64,000 nucleotides of DNA from an uncultured Phocaeicola sp. (lineage in GTDB: Bacteria > Bacteroidota > Bacteroidia > Bacteroidales > Bacteroidaceae), in the NCBI GenBank assembly GCA_944320135.1, contig CALUGI010000011.1, positions 1 to 64,000 of the forward strand, written 5' to 3'. The translations under genes were made by a program, and so were the position numbers. Positions 1 to 9,075 of this stretch are shown piece after piece. Numbering within the stretch: position 1 is the stretch's first letter; the number at the start of each line of letters is the position of its first letter. The notes beneath the pieces were generated by a model that had not been told where the DNA came from, did no database searches, and saw only the letters and a list, made by a program, of their open reading frames with translations.

Positions 1-62
1 AATGCAGTGAATTACAGCCTGATATTATGATTTAGAAATATTTAGCCTGAGGGCTTCTAATC

Positions 63-2789
63 TTAGAGAGTGTCCTCTACAGCAGCCTGCGCCGCTGCAA
101 GCCGTGCGATAGGCACGCGGAACGGAGAGCAGCTCACATAGTTCAACCCAACTTTGTGGCAGAACTTCACGGACGAGGGTTCGCCTCCGTGTTCGCCGCA
201 GATGCCGCATTTCAGTTCGGGACGCACCGAGCGGCCTTTCTCTACAGCCATCTGAATCAGTTGCCCTACGCCGTTCTGGTCGAGCACCTGGAACGGGTCT
301 ACTTTCAGGATTTTCTTCTCCAAGTAGACGGGCAGGAACGAAGCGATGTCGTCGCGAGAGTATCCGAAGGTCATCTGCGTCAGGTCGTTCGTGCCGAAAG
401 AGAAGTATTCAGCATGAGATGCGATGCGGTTGGCTGTCAGGGCGGCGCGCGGGATTTCAATCATCGTTCCTACCTTGAACGGCACTTCCACGCCTTCCTG
501 CTCGAACACCTTCTTGGCCGTGGTGCGGATAATCTTCTCTTGCGCTTCAAACTCGTAGAGGATGCCGATAAGCGGAACCATGATTTCAGGATGCGGGTCG
601 TAGCCTTCCTTTTTCAGTTCGCAGGCTGCGCCCAGGATGGCTTCCGTCTGCATTTCGGTGATTTCCGGATACGTGTTCCCCAAACGGCATCCGCGATGTC
701 CCAGCATCGGGTTGTGTTCGCAGAGGCTGTCCACCCGCTGGCGGATGTATTCCACCGTCACGCCCATCGCCTGAGCCATCTCTTCCTGTCCCTTCTGGTC
801 GTGCGGAACGAACTCGTGCAAAGGCGGGTCAAGCAGGCGCACGTTCACCGGATAGCCGTCCATTGCCTTGAAGATGCCTTTGAAGTCATTCTTCTGGTAG
901 GGGAGCAGTTTGGCGAGCGCTTTCTTGCGTCCTTCCTCGTCGGGAGCCAGAATCATTTCGCGCATGGCGATGATTTTCTGGTTTTCAAAGAACATGTGTT
1001 CCGTGCGGCAGAGTCCGATGCCCACAGCTCCGAACTTGCGCGCCACTTCTGCATCGTGCGGAGTGTCGGCGTTGGTGCGCACTTGCAGGCGGCTGTACTT
1101 GTTGCAAAGGTCCATCAGCTTCGCGAAGTTGCCTGAAACTTCGGCAGCTTTTGTCGGAACCTCGCCTTGGTACACTTCGCCCGTGCTCCCGTTCAGTGAG
1201 ATGTAGTCACCTTCTTTCAGCACCACTCCGTCAATTTCCACGGTGCGGGCCTTATAGTCTACGTTGATGGCTCCCGCGCCCGACACGCAGCATTTCCCCA
1301 TTCCTCTGGCTACTACGGCTGCGTGCGAGGTCATACCCCCGCGAGCGGTGAGGATGCCTTCGGCTACGGCCATTCCCGCCAGGTCTTCCGGAGAAGTTTC
1401 GATGCGCACCATTACGACGCGGTGTCCGTCGGCGCGCCATTTGGCAGCGTCTTCTGCGAAGAACACGATTTGTCCGCTGGCCGCGCCCGGAGAGGCGGGG
1501 AGGCCGCGCGTCAGCACTTTTGCCTTGCGCAGTTCTTCCTTGTCGAATATGGGGTGGAGCAGTTCGTCCAGCTTGTTCGGCTCGCATCGCGTCACGGCCG
1601 TCTTTTCGTCAATCAGGCCCTGTTCGAGCATTTCCATTGCGATGCGCACCATAGCGGCTCCCGTGCGTTTTCCGTTGCGCGTCTGGAGGAACCACAGCTT
1701 GCCTTCCTGCACGGTGAACTCCATGTCCTGCATGTCGCGGTAATGGTTTTCGAGTTTGGTCTGCAGCGCGTCAAGTTCCTTGTAGATTTCAGGCATGGCT
1801 TCTTCCATAGAGGGGTATTTGGCCGCGCGCACTTCTTCGGAGATGCCTTGCAGCTCTGCCCAGCGCTGGGAACCGATTTTGGTGATTTGCTGCGGAGTGC
1901 GGATACCAGCCACCACGTCTTCTCCTTGCGCGTTGATGAGGTACTCGCCGTTGAAGAGGTCTTCGCCCGTGGCCGCATCGCGCGAGAAGCATACGCCCGT
2001 GGCCGAGGTGTCGCCCATGTTGCCGAACACCATCGCCTGCACGTTGACGGCCGTACCCCATTCGGCGGGGATGCCTTCCATTTTGCGGTAGAGGATGGCG
2101 CGTTCGTTCATCCACGAGTCGAACACGGCGCAGATGGCTCCCCAGAGCTGTTCGTATGCGCAGTCGGGGAAGTCTTTTCCGGTCTGCGTCTTCACGGCTT
2201 CCTTGAAGCGTTTCACCAGTTCTTTCAGGTCGGCCACTTCCAGTTCGTTGTCTAACCGCACGCCTTTCGCCTTTTTCACGTCTTCGATGATGGCTTCAAA
2301 GGGGTCGATGTCGTCCTTGTTGACAGGCTTCATGCCCAGCACCACGTCGCCGTACATTTGCACGAAGCGGCGGTACGAGTCCCATGCGAAGCGTTCGTTG
2401 CCCGTCTTGCGTGCCAGTCCTGCCACCACTTCGTCGTTCAGTCCGAGGTTGAGGATGGTGTCCATCATGCCCGGCATGGAGGCGCGTGCGCCGGAACGCA
2501 CGGACACGAGCAACGGGTTTTCCACGTCGCCGAACTTCGATTTCATCAGCGTTTCCACTCCTGCGATGGCTTTTTCCACATCGTCTTTCAGCAAAGCCAC
2601 CACGTCGTCTTTGCCTTTCTCGAAATATTCGTTGCAAACTTCCGTGGTAATGGTGAAGCCCGGAGGCACCGGCACTCCGATCAGGTTCATCTCAGCGAGG
2701 TTGGCTCCTTTGCCTCCCAAGAGGTTTCTCATGTCTGCTTTACCTTCGGCATGTCCGTTTCCGAAGGTGTACACTCTTTTTGTTTCCAT
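63..2789 (-). CDS. ppdK: Pyruvate, phosphate dikinase
   Basis: Cytoplasmic enzyme that interconverts pyruvate, ATP and Pi with phosphoenolpyruvate, AMP and PPi; in anaerobic Bacteroidales it can run in either direction at the end of glycolysis. The 908-residue length is the full family length. An N-terminal ATP-grasp-like domain begins with the conserved GGKGANLAEM segment. The swivelling phosphohistidine domain carries GGMTSHAAVVARGMGK with the catalytic histidine, and the C-terminal PEP-binding barrel ends with the CGICGEHGG motif. It stands alone, divergent from the RlmD-like gene, with its own predicted promoter at 2848-2878. The 62 bases downstream to the window edge show no clear terminator. 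Confidence 0.97.
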   Translation of the reverse strand: METKRVYTFGNGHAEGKADMRNLLGGKGANLAEMNLIGVPVPPGFTITTEVCNEYFEKGKDDVVALLKDDVEKAIAGVETLMKSKFGDVENPLLVSVRSGARASMPGMMDTILNLGLNDEVVAGLARKTGNERFAWDSYRRFVQMYGDVVLGMKPVNKDDIDPFEAIIEDVKKAKGVRLDNELEVADLKELVKRFKEAVKTQTGKDFPDCAYEQLWGAICAVFDSWMNERAILYRKMEGIPAEWGTAVNVQAMVFGNMGDTSATGVCFSRDAATGEDLFNGEYLINAQGEDVVAGIRTPQQITKIGSQRWAELQGISEEVRAAKYPSMEEAMPEIYKELDALQTKLENHYRDMQDMEFTVQEGKLWFLQTRNGKRTGAAMVRIAMEMLEQGLIDEKTAVTRCEPNKLDELLHPIFDKEELRKAKVLTRGLPASPGAASGQIVFFAEDAAKWRADGHRVVMVRIETSPEDLAGMAVAEGILTARGGMTSHAAVVARGMGKCCVSGAGAINVDYKARTVEIDGVVLKEGDYISLNGSTGEVYQGEVPTKAAEVSGNFAKLMDLCNKYSRLQVRTNADTPHDAEVARKFGAVGIGLCRTEHMFFENQKIIAMREMILAPDEEGRKKALAKLLPYQKNDFKGIFKAMDGYPVNVRLLDPPLHEFVPHDQKGQEEMAQAMGVTVEYIRQRVDSLCEHNPMLGHRGCRLGNTYPEITEMQTEAILGAACELKKEGYDPHPEIMVPLIGILYEFEAQEKIIRTTAKKVFEQEGVEVPFKVGTMIEIPRAALTANRIASHAEYFSFGTNDLTQMTFGYSRDDIASFLPVYLEKKILKVDPFQVLDQNGVGQLIQMAVEKGRSVRPELKCGICGEHGGEPSSVKFCHKVGLNYVSCSPFRVPIARLAAAQAAVEDTL

Positions 2790-2847
2790 TCGTCAGTATG
2801 ATTTTAAGTTGTAATTGTTGTTTGTATTCGCAAAGCGATTATAGGAT

Positions 2848-2878
2848 GCAAATCTATGCAAAAATTGCAATATAACAA
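2848..2878 (-). promoter_or_regulatory. Predicted promoter of ppdK
   Basis: Read on the minus strand, TAGATTTGC (2848-2856) matches the Bacteroidetes -7 consensus TAnnTTTG. A TTG/TTTG -33 element lies 19 bp upstream (2876-2878). It sits about 60 bp ahead of the ppdK start. Confidence 0.6.
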
Positions 2879-3007
2879 ATGCGAAAGAGGTGTTGTTGGA
2901 CATGTTTTGCAATATCGAGTTGCCATTTGGCGGAAAAACGGCGGCATTTTGTGCGGTCTTCCTCCGCGTTTTCCTTGGAAAGCGGCGGCATTTGACGGGA
3001 AAGGCGG

Positions 3008-3039
3008 TTGCTTTTGACAGGGAAAATCGTTACCTTTGC
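3008..3039 (+). promoter_or_regulatory. Predicted promoter of the rlmD-like gene
   Basis: TACCTTTGC (3031-3039) is a full match to the Bacteroidetes -7 element, with a TTG -33 element at 3008-3010 and a 20-bp spacer. The start codon follows about 30 bp downstream. Confidence 0.65.
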
Positions 3040-3069
3040 GCCGCAAACTGGATTTATTGAAAGACGAAC

Positions 3070-4491
3070 GTGGCAAGAAAGAAGAAAGAATTGCCTTTGC
3101 TTGAAAAGGTAACGATAACGGACGTGGCCGCCGAAGGCAAAGCGGTGGCGAGAGTGGACGAACTGGTAGTGTTTGTGCCATACGTGGTGCCGGGGGATGT
3201 GGTCGACTTGCAGGTGAAGCGCAAGAAGAACCACTATGCCGAGGCGGTGGCCGTGAAATTCCATGAGCGGTCGCCCTTGCGGACGGAGCCGTTCTGCCGT
3301 CATTTCGGCGTGTGCGGCGGATGCAAGTGGCAGTGCCTCTCGTATGAGGAGCAGCTGAAATACAAGCAGAAGCAGGTGTTCGACAACCTCACCCGCATCG
3401 GCAAGGTGGAGCTGCCGGAGTTCCGTCCCATTTTGGGGTCGGCGAAAACCCGATTCTACCGCAACAAGCTGGAGTTTACCTTCTCCAACAAACGCTGGCT
3501 CACCGAAGACGAGGTGAAGCAAGACGTGAAGTACGACCGGATGAACGCCGTGGGCTTCCACATTCCGGGCGCGTTCGACAAGGTGCTCGACATTGAAGAA
3601 TGCTGGCTGCAGGACGACATCTCCAACCGGATACGCAACGCCGTCCGCGACTACGCATACGCGCACGGCTATCCGTTCTTCAATCTCCGCACGCAGGAGG
3701 GGATGCTCCGCAACATGATGGTGCGCACCTCGACGACGGGCGAGCTGATGGTGCTGCTGCAATGCAAAATTGAGTCCGAGAGCGAGCTGGAGAAGATGAA
3801 GGAGCTGCTGCAGTACGTGGCCGACACGTTCCCGCAAATCACCTCGCTGCTGTATGTGGTCAACAACAAATGCAACGACACGTTCGGCGACTTGGAAGTG
3901 GAAGTGTTCAAAGGAACCGACCATATATATGAGGAAATGGAGGGGCTTCGCTTCAAAATAGGCCCGAAGTCGTTCTATCAGACCAACTCGGAGCAGGCAT
4001 ACAATCTATATAAGGTGGCCCGCGAGTTCGCCTCGCTCACCGGAAACGAACTGGTGTACGACCTCTACACAGGGACGGGAACCATCGCCAACTTCGTCTC
4101 CCGCCAGGCCCGCCGGGTAATCGGCATCGAATACGTGCCCGAAGCCATCGAAGACGCGAAGGTCAATTCCGCCATCAACGGCATCGCCAACACCCTTTTC
4201 TATGCAGGCGACATGAAGGATATTCTCACGCAGGACTTCATCAGCGAGCACGGCCGTCCGGATGTCATCATCACCGATCCTCCACGGGCGGGGATGCACG
4301 GCGACGTAATCGGCGTGCTGCTCTCTGCCGAGCCGCAGCGGATTGTCTACGTCAGCTGCAACCCGGCTACCCAGGCCCGCGACCTTCAGCTGCTCGACGG
4401 GAAGTACCGTGTGGCAGCCGTGCAGCCGGTCGACATGTTCCCGCACACGCATCACGTAGAGAACGTGGTGTTGCTCGAAAAGCGCCGGTAA
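3070..4491 (+). CDS. rlmD: 23S rRNA (uracil-C5)-methyltransferase, RlmD/TrmA family
   Basis: Probable SAM-dependent enzyme that forms 5-methyluridine in 23S rRNA. The 473-residue protein has an N-terminal TRAM-type RNA-binding domain (about residues 8-65). A cysteine cluster, CRHFGVCGGCKWQC, fits the Fe-S site of RumA-type enzymes. The SAM-binding motif is DLYTGTGTIANF. DPPRAG and VSCNPATQARDL carry the catalytic-loop and nucleophilic cysteine signatures. It is followed 37 bp later by a pseudouridine synthase, so two RNA-modification genes are adjacent. Target position (U1939 or another) cannot be told from sequence; some family members modify other uridines or tRNA. Confidence 0.9.
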   Translation: MARKKKELPLLEKVTITDVAAEGKAVARVDELVVFVPYVVPGDVVDLQVKRKKNHYAEAVAVKFHERSPLRTEPFCRHFGVCGGCKWQCLSYEEQLKYKQKQVFDNLTRIGKVELPEFRPILGSAKTRFYRNKLEFTFSNKRWLTEDEVKQDVKYDRMNAVGFHIPGAFDKVLDIEECWLQDDISNRIRNAVRDYAYAHGYPFFNLRTQEGMLRNMMVRTSTTGELMVLLQCKIESESELEKMKELLQYVADTFPQITSLLYVVNNKCNDTFGDLEVEVFKGTDHIYEEMEGLRFKIGPKSFYQTNSEQAYNLYKVAREFASLTGNELVYDLYTGTGTIANFVSRQARRVIGIEYVPEAIEDAKVNSAINGIANTLFYAGDMKDILTQDFISEHGRPDVIITDPPRAGMHGDVIGVLLSAEPQRIVYVSCNPATQARDLQLLDGKYRVAAVQPVDMFPHTHHVENVVLLEKRR

Positions 4492-4528
4492 AAGATAAGC
4501 CATTGTCGAACAAGTAACGTTTACAGCT

Positions 4529-5458
4529 ATGTCTAAAAAGAAAGAACGCAACGACGGACGCCCCATTGCGCGCGCCGTATCCAAATATACCGTCTACAAC
4601 GTGACCGAAGCGGACGAGCTGATGTCTTTTCTGATGAAGAAAATGGCAGGAGTCAGCCGCACGCGCGTCAAATCGATGCTGACCCATCGTGTGGTGCTGG
4701 TAGACAACAACATACAAACCCGCCACGACTGCCCCCTGAAGCCGGGCATGAAGGTGCAGATAAGCCGCGCCAAACACAACCGGGAGTTCCGCCACCCCAT
4801 GCTGAAGCTGCTCTACGAGGATGCCTATCTCATTGTCGTGGAGAAGAAGGAGGGGCTTCTGTCCGTAGCGACCGACCACCAGAAGGAACGCACCGCGCAG
4901 CACATCCTCAACGAGTACGTGAAGCGGGAGAACCGCAACAACCGCATTTATGTGGTGCATCGGCTCGACAGGGAGACTTCGGGCATCATGATGTATGCCA
5001 AAGACGAGAAGACGCAGCACACGCTGCGCGACAACTGGCACCACATCGTGACCGACCGCCGCTACGTGACCATCGTGCAAGGGGAAATGGAGAAGGATCA
5101 AGGCTCCGTGGAATCGTGGCTCACCGACCGCAAGCTGTACGTCAGTTCGTCGGCCCACGACGACGGAGGGAAATATGCGCTGACGCACTACCGCACCATC
5201 AAGCGGGCCAACGGATATTCGCTGCTGGAAGTGCAGCTGGAAACGGGACGGAAAAACCAGATCCGCGTCCACATGCAGCAGCTCGGACATCCCGTGTTGG
5301 GCGACGAGCGGTACGGATGCGAGGCGAACCCGCTCGGACGGATGGCGCTCCATGCCTTCAAGCTGTGTTTCCGCCATCCCGTAACGGGCGAACTGATGGA
5401 GTTTGAAACTCCTTATCCGCCTGCATTCAAAAGTCTGATGCTGAAGAAACAATCGTAA
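4529..5458 (+). CDS. RluA-family RNA pseudouridine synthase
   Basis: Cytoplasmic enzyme converting uridine to pseudouridine in rRNA or tRNA. The 309-residue protein starts with an S4-like RNA-binding domain (GVSRTRVKSML near residues 35-45, ending near 80). The RluA-type catalytic domain follows and carries the signature HRLDRETSG with the catalytic aspartate. The motif LETGRKNQIRVHMQQLGHP near the C-terminus is the usual RluA/RluD closing signature. It is almost contiguous with the HAD gene downstream (1 bp gap), suggesting one transcript with the RlmD-like gene. Which uridine it modifies is not evident. Confidence 0.92.
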   Translation: MSKKKERNDGRPIARAVSKYTVYNVTEADELMSFLMKKMAGVSRTRVKSMLTHRVVLVDNNIQTRHDCPLKPGMKVQISRAKHNREFRHPMLKLLYEDAYLIVVEKKEGLLSVATDHQKERTAQHILNEYVKRENRNNRIYVVHRLDRETSGIMMYAKDEKTQHTLRDNWHHIVTDRRYVTIVQGEMEKDQGSVESWLTDRKLYVSSSAHDDGGKYALTHYRTIKRANGYSLLEVQLETGRKNQIRVHMQQLGHPVLGDERYGCEANPLGRMALHAFKLCFRHPVTGELMEFETPYPPAFKSLMLKKQS

Positions 5459-5459
5459 T

Positions 5460-6095
5460 ATGGTTCGGAACATTGTGTTTGACTTCGGGGGAGTGATAGC
5501 TCCCATCAGTCGGGAGAAGGCTGTGGAGGCTTTCGTGAGATTGGGGCTGGCCGATGCCGACCGGCGCTTGGACAAGTATCACCAGACAGGCCTGTTTCAG
5601 GAACTGGAAGAGGGGAAGCTCGACGCGGACGCCTTCCGGCAGAAATTAGGAGAACTGTGCGGACGGACCCTGGGATGGGAAGAGACGCAGCAAGCATGGT
5701 TAGGGTTCTTCACCGGAGTGGACGGCGCGATATTGGAGTGCATCGAGCAGCTGCGCCGCCGATACCGCCTGTATGTGCTGAGCAACACCAACCCGTATGT
5801 GATGGGGTGGGCGCGGAGCGAGGCTTTCTCGGCTGCGCGCAAGCCGTTAGACGCTTACTTCGACAAGCTGTATCTGTCGTATGAGATAGGAGTGACGAAG
5901 CCCGACGAACGAATCTTCCGATTCATGATAGACGACAGCGGCATGAAACCGTCGGAAACGCTTTTCGTAGACGACGGAGCCTCGAACGTGGAAGCGGGCC
6001 GGAAACTCGGATTCATGACCTACCGTCCGGAAAACGGCGAAGACTGGCGCGACGCTCTCCAGACAATCCTTGCGGAAAAGCCCTACGGGAAATAG
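5460..6095 (+). CDS. HAD-superfamily phosphatase (YihX-like)
   Basis: Predicted small-molecule phosphatase of the haloacid dehalogenase superfamily, 211 residues. Motif I is FDFGGVI near the N-terminus, with the nucleophilic aspartate. Motif II is VLSNTNP, the lysine of motif III sits in GVTKPDERIF, and motif IV is FVDDGASNVEAG. The alpha-helical cap lies between motifs I and II, as in YihX-type sugar-phosphate phosphatases. It starts 1 bp after the pseudouridine synthase stop, so the two are likely translationally coupled. The substrate cannot be predicted. Confidence 0.85.
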   Translation: MVRNIVFDFGGVIAPISREKAVEAFVRLGLADADRRLDKYHQTGLFQELEEGKLDADAFRQKLGELCGRTLGWEETQQAWLGFFTGVDGAILECIEQLRRRYRLYVLSNTNPYVMGWARSEAFSAARKPLDAYFDKLYLSYEIGVTKPDERIFRFMIDDSGMKPSETLFVDDGASNVEAGRKLGFMTYRPENGEDWRDALQTILAEKPYGK

Positions 6096-6150
6096 GGATT
6101 TTCCGCCGAAATCTTAGGAATAATCTTTTCCCGTTCTCATGGCATGTTCG

Positions 6151-6159
6151 TATCTTTGT
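6151..6159 (+). promoter_or_regulatory. Predicted -7 element for the 6191 lipoprotein gene
   Basis: TATCTTTGT fits TAnnTTTG about 30 bp before the ATG at 6191. No convincing -33 TTTG is seen at the right distance. Confidence 0.4.
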
Positions 6160-6190
6160 GTCAGACAAAGAAACCAAAGGAGGACGTTTT

Positions 6191-6616
6191 ATGAAAACAT
6201 TGGCTCGGAAATTTTATTATATGGCGGCCGTGGTTGCGGCAGCGGCGCTGACGCTTTCGTCGTGCGAAGTAGACCTTTCTGTCGGCGACAACACGCTTGC
6301 CGGACGTGAGAGCACCGGATACCTTTGCAGTTACGTATGGGTGGACGAGTGGTCGGACGCAGACGGCTATCACCGGCAGGAACTTTGCTTCTATCCCGAC
6401 CGCACGGGCGAGGACCGCATCCTTTTCCGCGACCGATGGGGATACGAGGAGGAATACCGTTACGTCTTTACGTGGGACTGGTACGACGCTTTCTATACGA
6501 GCATACGCCTCAACTACGGCGGGGGAGACTATTCGTTCATGGACAACATGCGGATGTATGACAGGCAAATCGACTGCCTTCTCGACGGCTATCGGGTGAC
6601 TTTCTTCGGATACTGA
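6191..6616 (+). CDS. Small predicted lipoprotein, unknown function
   Basis: 141 residues starting at the ATG at 6191, which is preceded by a good Shine-Dalgarno sequence (AAAGGAGG). An in-frame ATG 33 bp upstream is less likely because it would put a charged extension before the signal peptide. The N-terminus has a basic stretch, a hydrophobic alanine-rich core and a lipobox LSSC, so Cys25 should be lipidated and the protein exported. The mature part is acidic and rich in Tyr, Trp and Asp, with no family I recognise. It stands alone between the HAD gene and recR. Confidence 0.75.
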   Translation: MKTLARKFYYMAAVVAAAALTLSSCEVDLSVGDNTLAGRESTGYLCSYVWVDEWSDADGYHRQELCFYPDRTGEDRILFRDRWGYEEEYRYVFTWDWYDAFYTSIRLNYGGGDYSFMDNMRMYDRQIDCLLDGYRVTFFGY

Positions 6617-6740
6617 GCGCGATAGGCCGGAAGCGCGGCGGCCCGCTGCCCGAAGGCGGGCGGACGTGCGGAACCGGACGGCGGCGCATTTGCGAAACAT
6701 ATTTGCGGGGCGGCAAGGCGTCCGGTTGCGGATTTTTTCG

Positions 6741-6749
6741 TAATTTTGC
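6741..6749 (+). promoter_or_regulatory. Predicted -7 element of the recR operon
   Basis: TAATTTTGC matches TAnnTTTG 22 bp before the recR start codon. No TTG lies at the usual 19-21 bp spacing. Confidence 0.4.
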
Positions 6750-6771
6750 GTCCCGGAAAAACTCATAACGT

Positions 6772-7389
6772 ATGAACCAACAATATCCGTCAGTTTTGTT
6801 AGAAAGAGCGGTAGGGGAGTTTGCCAAACTTCCCGGCATCGGGAGGAAGACGGCCATGCGACTGGTCTTGCATCTGCTGAGGCAGGACACGTCTGCCGTG
6901 GAGTCTTTCAGCAACGCGATGACCACGTTGAAACACGAGGTGAAGTATTGCAAGATATGCCACAACATATCCGACACGGACGTCTGCCGGATATGCGCCA
7001 ACCCCTCGCGCGATGCGTCTATCGTGTGCGTGGTGGAAAACATCCGTGACGTGATGGCCATTGAAAATACGCAGCAATACAAGGGGCTGTACCACGTGTT
7101 GGGAGGGGTTATCTCCCCGATGGACGGCATCGGACCTTCCGACCTTGAGATAGAAAGCCTGGTGGAGCGCGTCAAAGAAGGCGGGGTGAAGGAGGTGATT
7201 TTCGCCCTCAGCCCTACGATGGAAGGCGACACGACCAATTTTTATATCTTCCGGAAACTCGGAGGAACGGGCGTGAAGCTGAGCGTGATTGCGCGGGGCA
7301 TCTCGGTGGGCGACGAACTGGAATATGCCGACGAGGTGACTCTGGGGCGTTCGATACAGAACCGTACTCTTTTCACGGGAAACATGTAA
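6772..7389 (+). CDS. recR: Recombination mediator RecR
   Basis: DNA-repair protein that works with RecO (and RecF) to load RecA onto SSB-coated single-stranded DNA. The 205-residue length is typical. Visible features are the helix-hairpin-helix region [12 protein letters not shown] near the N-terminus, a C4 zinc finger with CKIC and CRIC pairs (about residues 64-81), and a Toprim domain beginning with [15 protein letters not shown]. It is followed by a membrane protein (16 bp) and an acetyltransferase (7 bp), probably on one transcript. Confidence 0.97.
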   Translation: MNQQYPSVLLERAVGEFAKLPGIGRKTAMRLVLHLLRQDTSAVESFSNAMTTLKHEVKYCKICHNISDTDVCRICANPSRDASIVCVVENIRDVMAIENTQQYKGLYHVLGGVISPMDGIGPSDLEIESLVERVKEGGVKEVIFALSPTMEGDTTNFYIFRKLGGTGVKLSVIARGISVGDELEYADEVTLGRSIQNRTLFTGNM

Positions 7390-7405
7390 AAAAACGATAA
7401 GCGAG

Positions 7406-7879
7406 ATGGAAAAAAGAATAAAAAGGCTGCTGCGCGTGCTGCAAGCGGAGTTTGCCCTGCTGTGGGCGCTGAACGCGCTTCTTGCGGCGTTGTACGAATC
7501 AGACATTCTGCCACAAGGCGCGTTTGCGGGCGACGCGCGCATGGACTATGCGATGCAAACTGCGGGAATCCTGCTGGCGGTATGCCTGATTCCTTTGGCT
7601 CTGCGGATGTTTCACCTTGCTCTTGTCCGCCGCGTGAGGCAGCTTCCACTTCCTGAAGCGCTGGTGAGCTGCCGCCGCTGGAACGAGGTTCGTCTGGCCG
7701 TGCTGCTGGTTCCTGCCTTGTTCAACCTGACGGTCTATTATACCACCCTGAACATAACGGGACTTTTGTGCGCAGGAATGGTGATGGTGGCTTCCCTGTT
7801 TTGCGTGCCGAGCCGCAGGCGGCTGCTGTCGGACTTGGACTTGGAACAGGAAGATACGGAACTGACAGGCAAACGCTGA
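7406..7879 (+). CDS. Hypothetical four-helix membrane protein
   Basis: 157 residues with about four hydrophobic segments arranged as two pairs around a basic central loop (about residues 82-95). The C-terminal tail is acidic and polar. I recognise no domain. It lies between recR and a GNAT acetyltransferase with short gaps, so it is probably co-transcribed with them, but neither neighbour explains its role. Confidence 0.75.
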   Translation: MEKRIKRLLRVLQAEFALLWALNALLAALYESDILPQGAFAGDARMDYAMQTAGILLAVCLIPLALRMFHLALVRRVRQLPLPEALVSCRRWNEVRLAVLLVPALFNLTVYYTTLNITGLLCAGMVMVASLFCVPSRRRLLSDLDLEQEDTELTGKR

Positions 7880-7886
7880 TATACGT

Positions 7887-8411
7887 ATGGACGGAAAGAT
7901 TGTTTTGCGCGCGCCCGAACCGGAGGACTTGGACGTGCTGCTCGCCATTGAGAACGACGAGCGTCTTTGGCCGATAGGAACCGCCACCGGCCCCTATTCG
8001 CGCTATCAGATGAAAAAGTATCTCTCGGAAACTCAAAACGACCTCTATGCCGACCGCCAGCTGCGGCTGATGATTCAGCATGAGACGGAGGGCGTGGCAG
8101 GCATCATCGACCTTTTCAACTTTGATCCCCGCCACAACCGGGCTGAAGTGGGACTGATGGTTCGTGAAGACATGCGCGGACACGGCATCGCCCGCGAAGC
8201 CCTTTTCCGAATCGAGCGGCATTGTTTCGCCCTTCTCGGCCTCCGCCAGCTGTATGCTTACGTCCCTGCCGACAACGTTCCCTGCCTTCATCTTTTCCGT
8301 TCGTCCGGATTCAAGGAGGTTGCCCGGCTGGAAGACTGGATACGGACGGGGGAGGAATACCGCGACGTATGCCTGTTTCAAAAGAAAAACCCTTCCCGTT
8401 CAGTCAGTTGA
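7887..8411 (+). CDS. GNAT-family N-acetyltransferase (RimJ/RimL-like)
   Basis: Predicted acetyl-CoA-dependent acetyltransferase of 174 residues. The N-terminal LRAPEPEDLDVLLAIEND and the central VGLMVREDMRGHGIAREAL match the RimJ/RimL/SpeG type; the second contains the acetyl-CoA pyrophosphate loop (R/Q-x-x-G-x-G/A). YVPADNVPCLHLFRSSGFK is the usual closing motif. The substrate is unknown. Its last 8 bp overlap the end of the convergent yqgE gene, and the yqgE terminator stem is embedded in its final codons. Confidence 0.85.
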   Translation: MDGKIVLRAPEPEDLDVLLAIENDERLWPIGTATGPYSRYQMKKYLSETQNDLYADRQLRLMIQHETEGVAGIIDLFNFDPRHNRAEVGLMVREDMRGHGIAREALFRIERHCFALLGLRQLYAYVPADNVPCLHLFRSSGFKEVARLEDWIRTGEEYRDVCLFQKKNPSRSVS

Positions 8412-8420
8412 GGGAAGGGT
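8381..8420 (-). terminator. Rho-independent terminator of yqgE inside overlapping gene ends
   Basis: A perfect 9-bp stem (ACCCTTCCC at 8389-8397 and GGGAAGGGT at 8412-8420) is followed on the minus strand by a T-rich run. The hairpin falls in the 3' ends of both yqgE and the convergent acetyltransferase gene. Confidence 0.7.
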
Positions 8421-8988
8421 CTATCGGATATTTGGCCCAGATGCTGTATTGGGGGCCTAAGCTGTCCATGCTTTCCTTCCATAGCTTGGGGTTGCAGTCC
8501 AGCAGCTCTTTGCGGCGGCTTTCCCCCACCATCCAGCAGTTTTCCCGGATTTCTTCCTGCAGCTGGCCGTTGTCCCATCCGGCATACCCCGCAAAAAAGC
8601 GGATATGCCCCCTGACGGGATTCCCTTGGCGGATGTATTCTTTCAATTCTTCGAAGTCTCCGTTCAGATAAAGCCCGTCGCTGATTTCGAGCGCTCCGTC
8701 GAGCGTTTCCAATGAGTGGATGAAGAAAATCGTGTCCCTCCCCACAGGGCCTCCCTTGAATATGGGGATGTCGGACGTAGCGCCGAGGCCGGGAACCAAC
8801 TGGTTCAGCGTGACATGATGCCGGAACGACTGGTTCATGACAAGCCCCATGCTTCCTTCTTCATTGTGGGTAATCATCAGGATGACTGTGCGGGTGAAAT
8901 AATCGGACAGCAGCGGGGAAGCGATAAGGATGCGCCCTTTGGCCGGAAGCGCCCTGTTCGACTTTACTTGAAAAATGCCCATGTCCAT
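8404..8988 (-). CDS. YqgE/AlgH family protein
   Basis: 194 residues, the usual length for this widely conserved cytoplasmic family of uncertain biochemical function (formerly UPF0301). Typical features are the N-terminal GRILIASPLLSDYFTRTVIL and central GLVMNQ segments, the FKGGPVGRD motif, and RFFAGYAGWDNGQLQEEI near the C-terminus. In pseudomonads AlgH has been linked to alginate regulation, but that is not transferable here. It is monocistronic and convergent with the recR operon. Confidence 0.93.
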   Translation of the reverse strand: MDMGIFQVKSNRALPAKGRILIASPLLSDYFTRTVILMITHNEEGSMGLVMNQSFRHHVTLNQLVPGLGATSDIPIFKGGPVGRDTIFFIHSLETLDGALEISDGLYLNGDFEELKEYIRQGNPVRGHIRFFAGYAGWDNGQLQEEIRENCWMVGESRRKELLDCNPKLWKESMDSLGPQYSIWAKYPIDPSLN

Positions 8989-9075
8989 ATTCGTATCTCC
9001 TTGTTCAATTTTCTAAGGTAAGGCTTTTTTTCGAAATATGGAAGAATCGGACGAATCTTTAACACAGAAAAACGT

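Noticed and set aside
156-1136. 326-codon plus-strand frame opposite ppdK
   Set aside because: Antisense to the conserved catalytic domain of ppdK; no family features.
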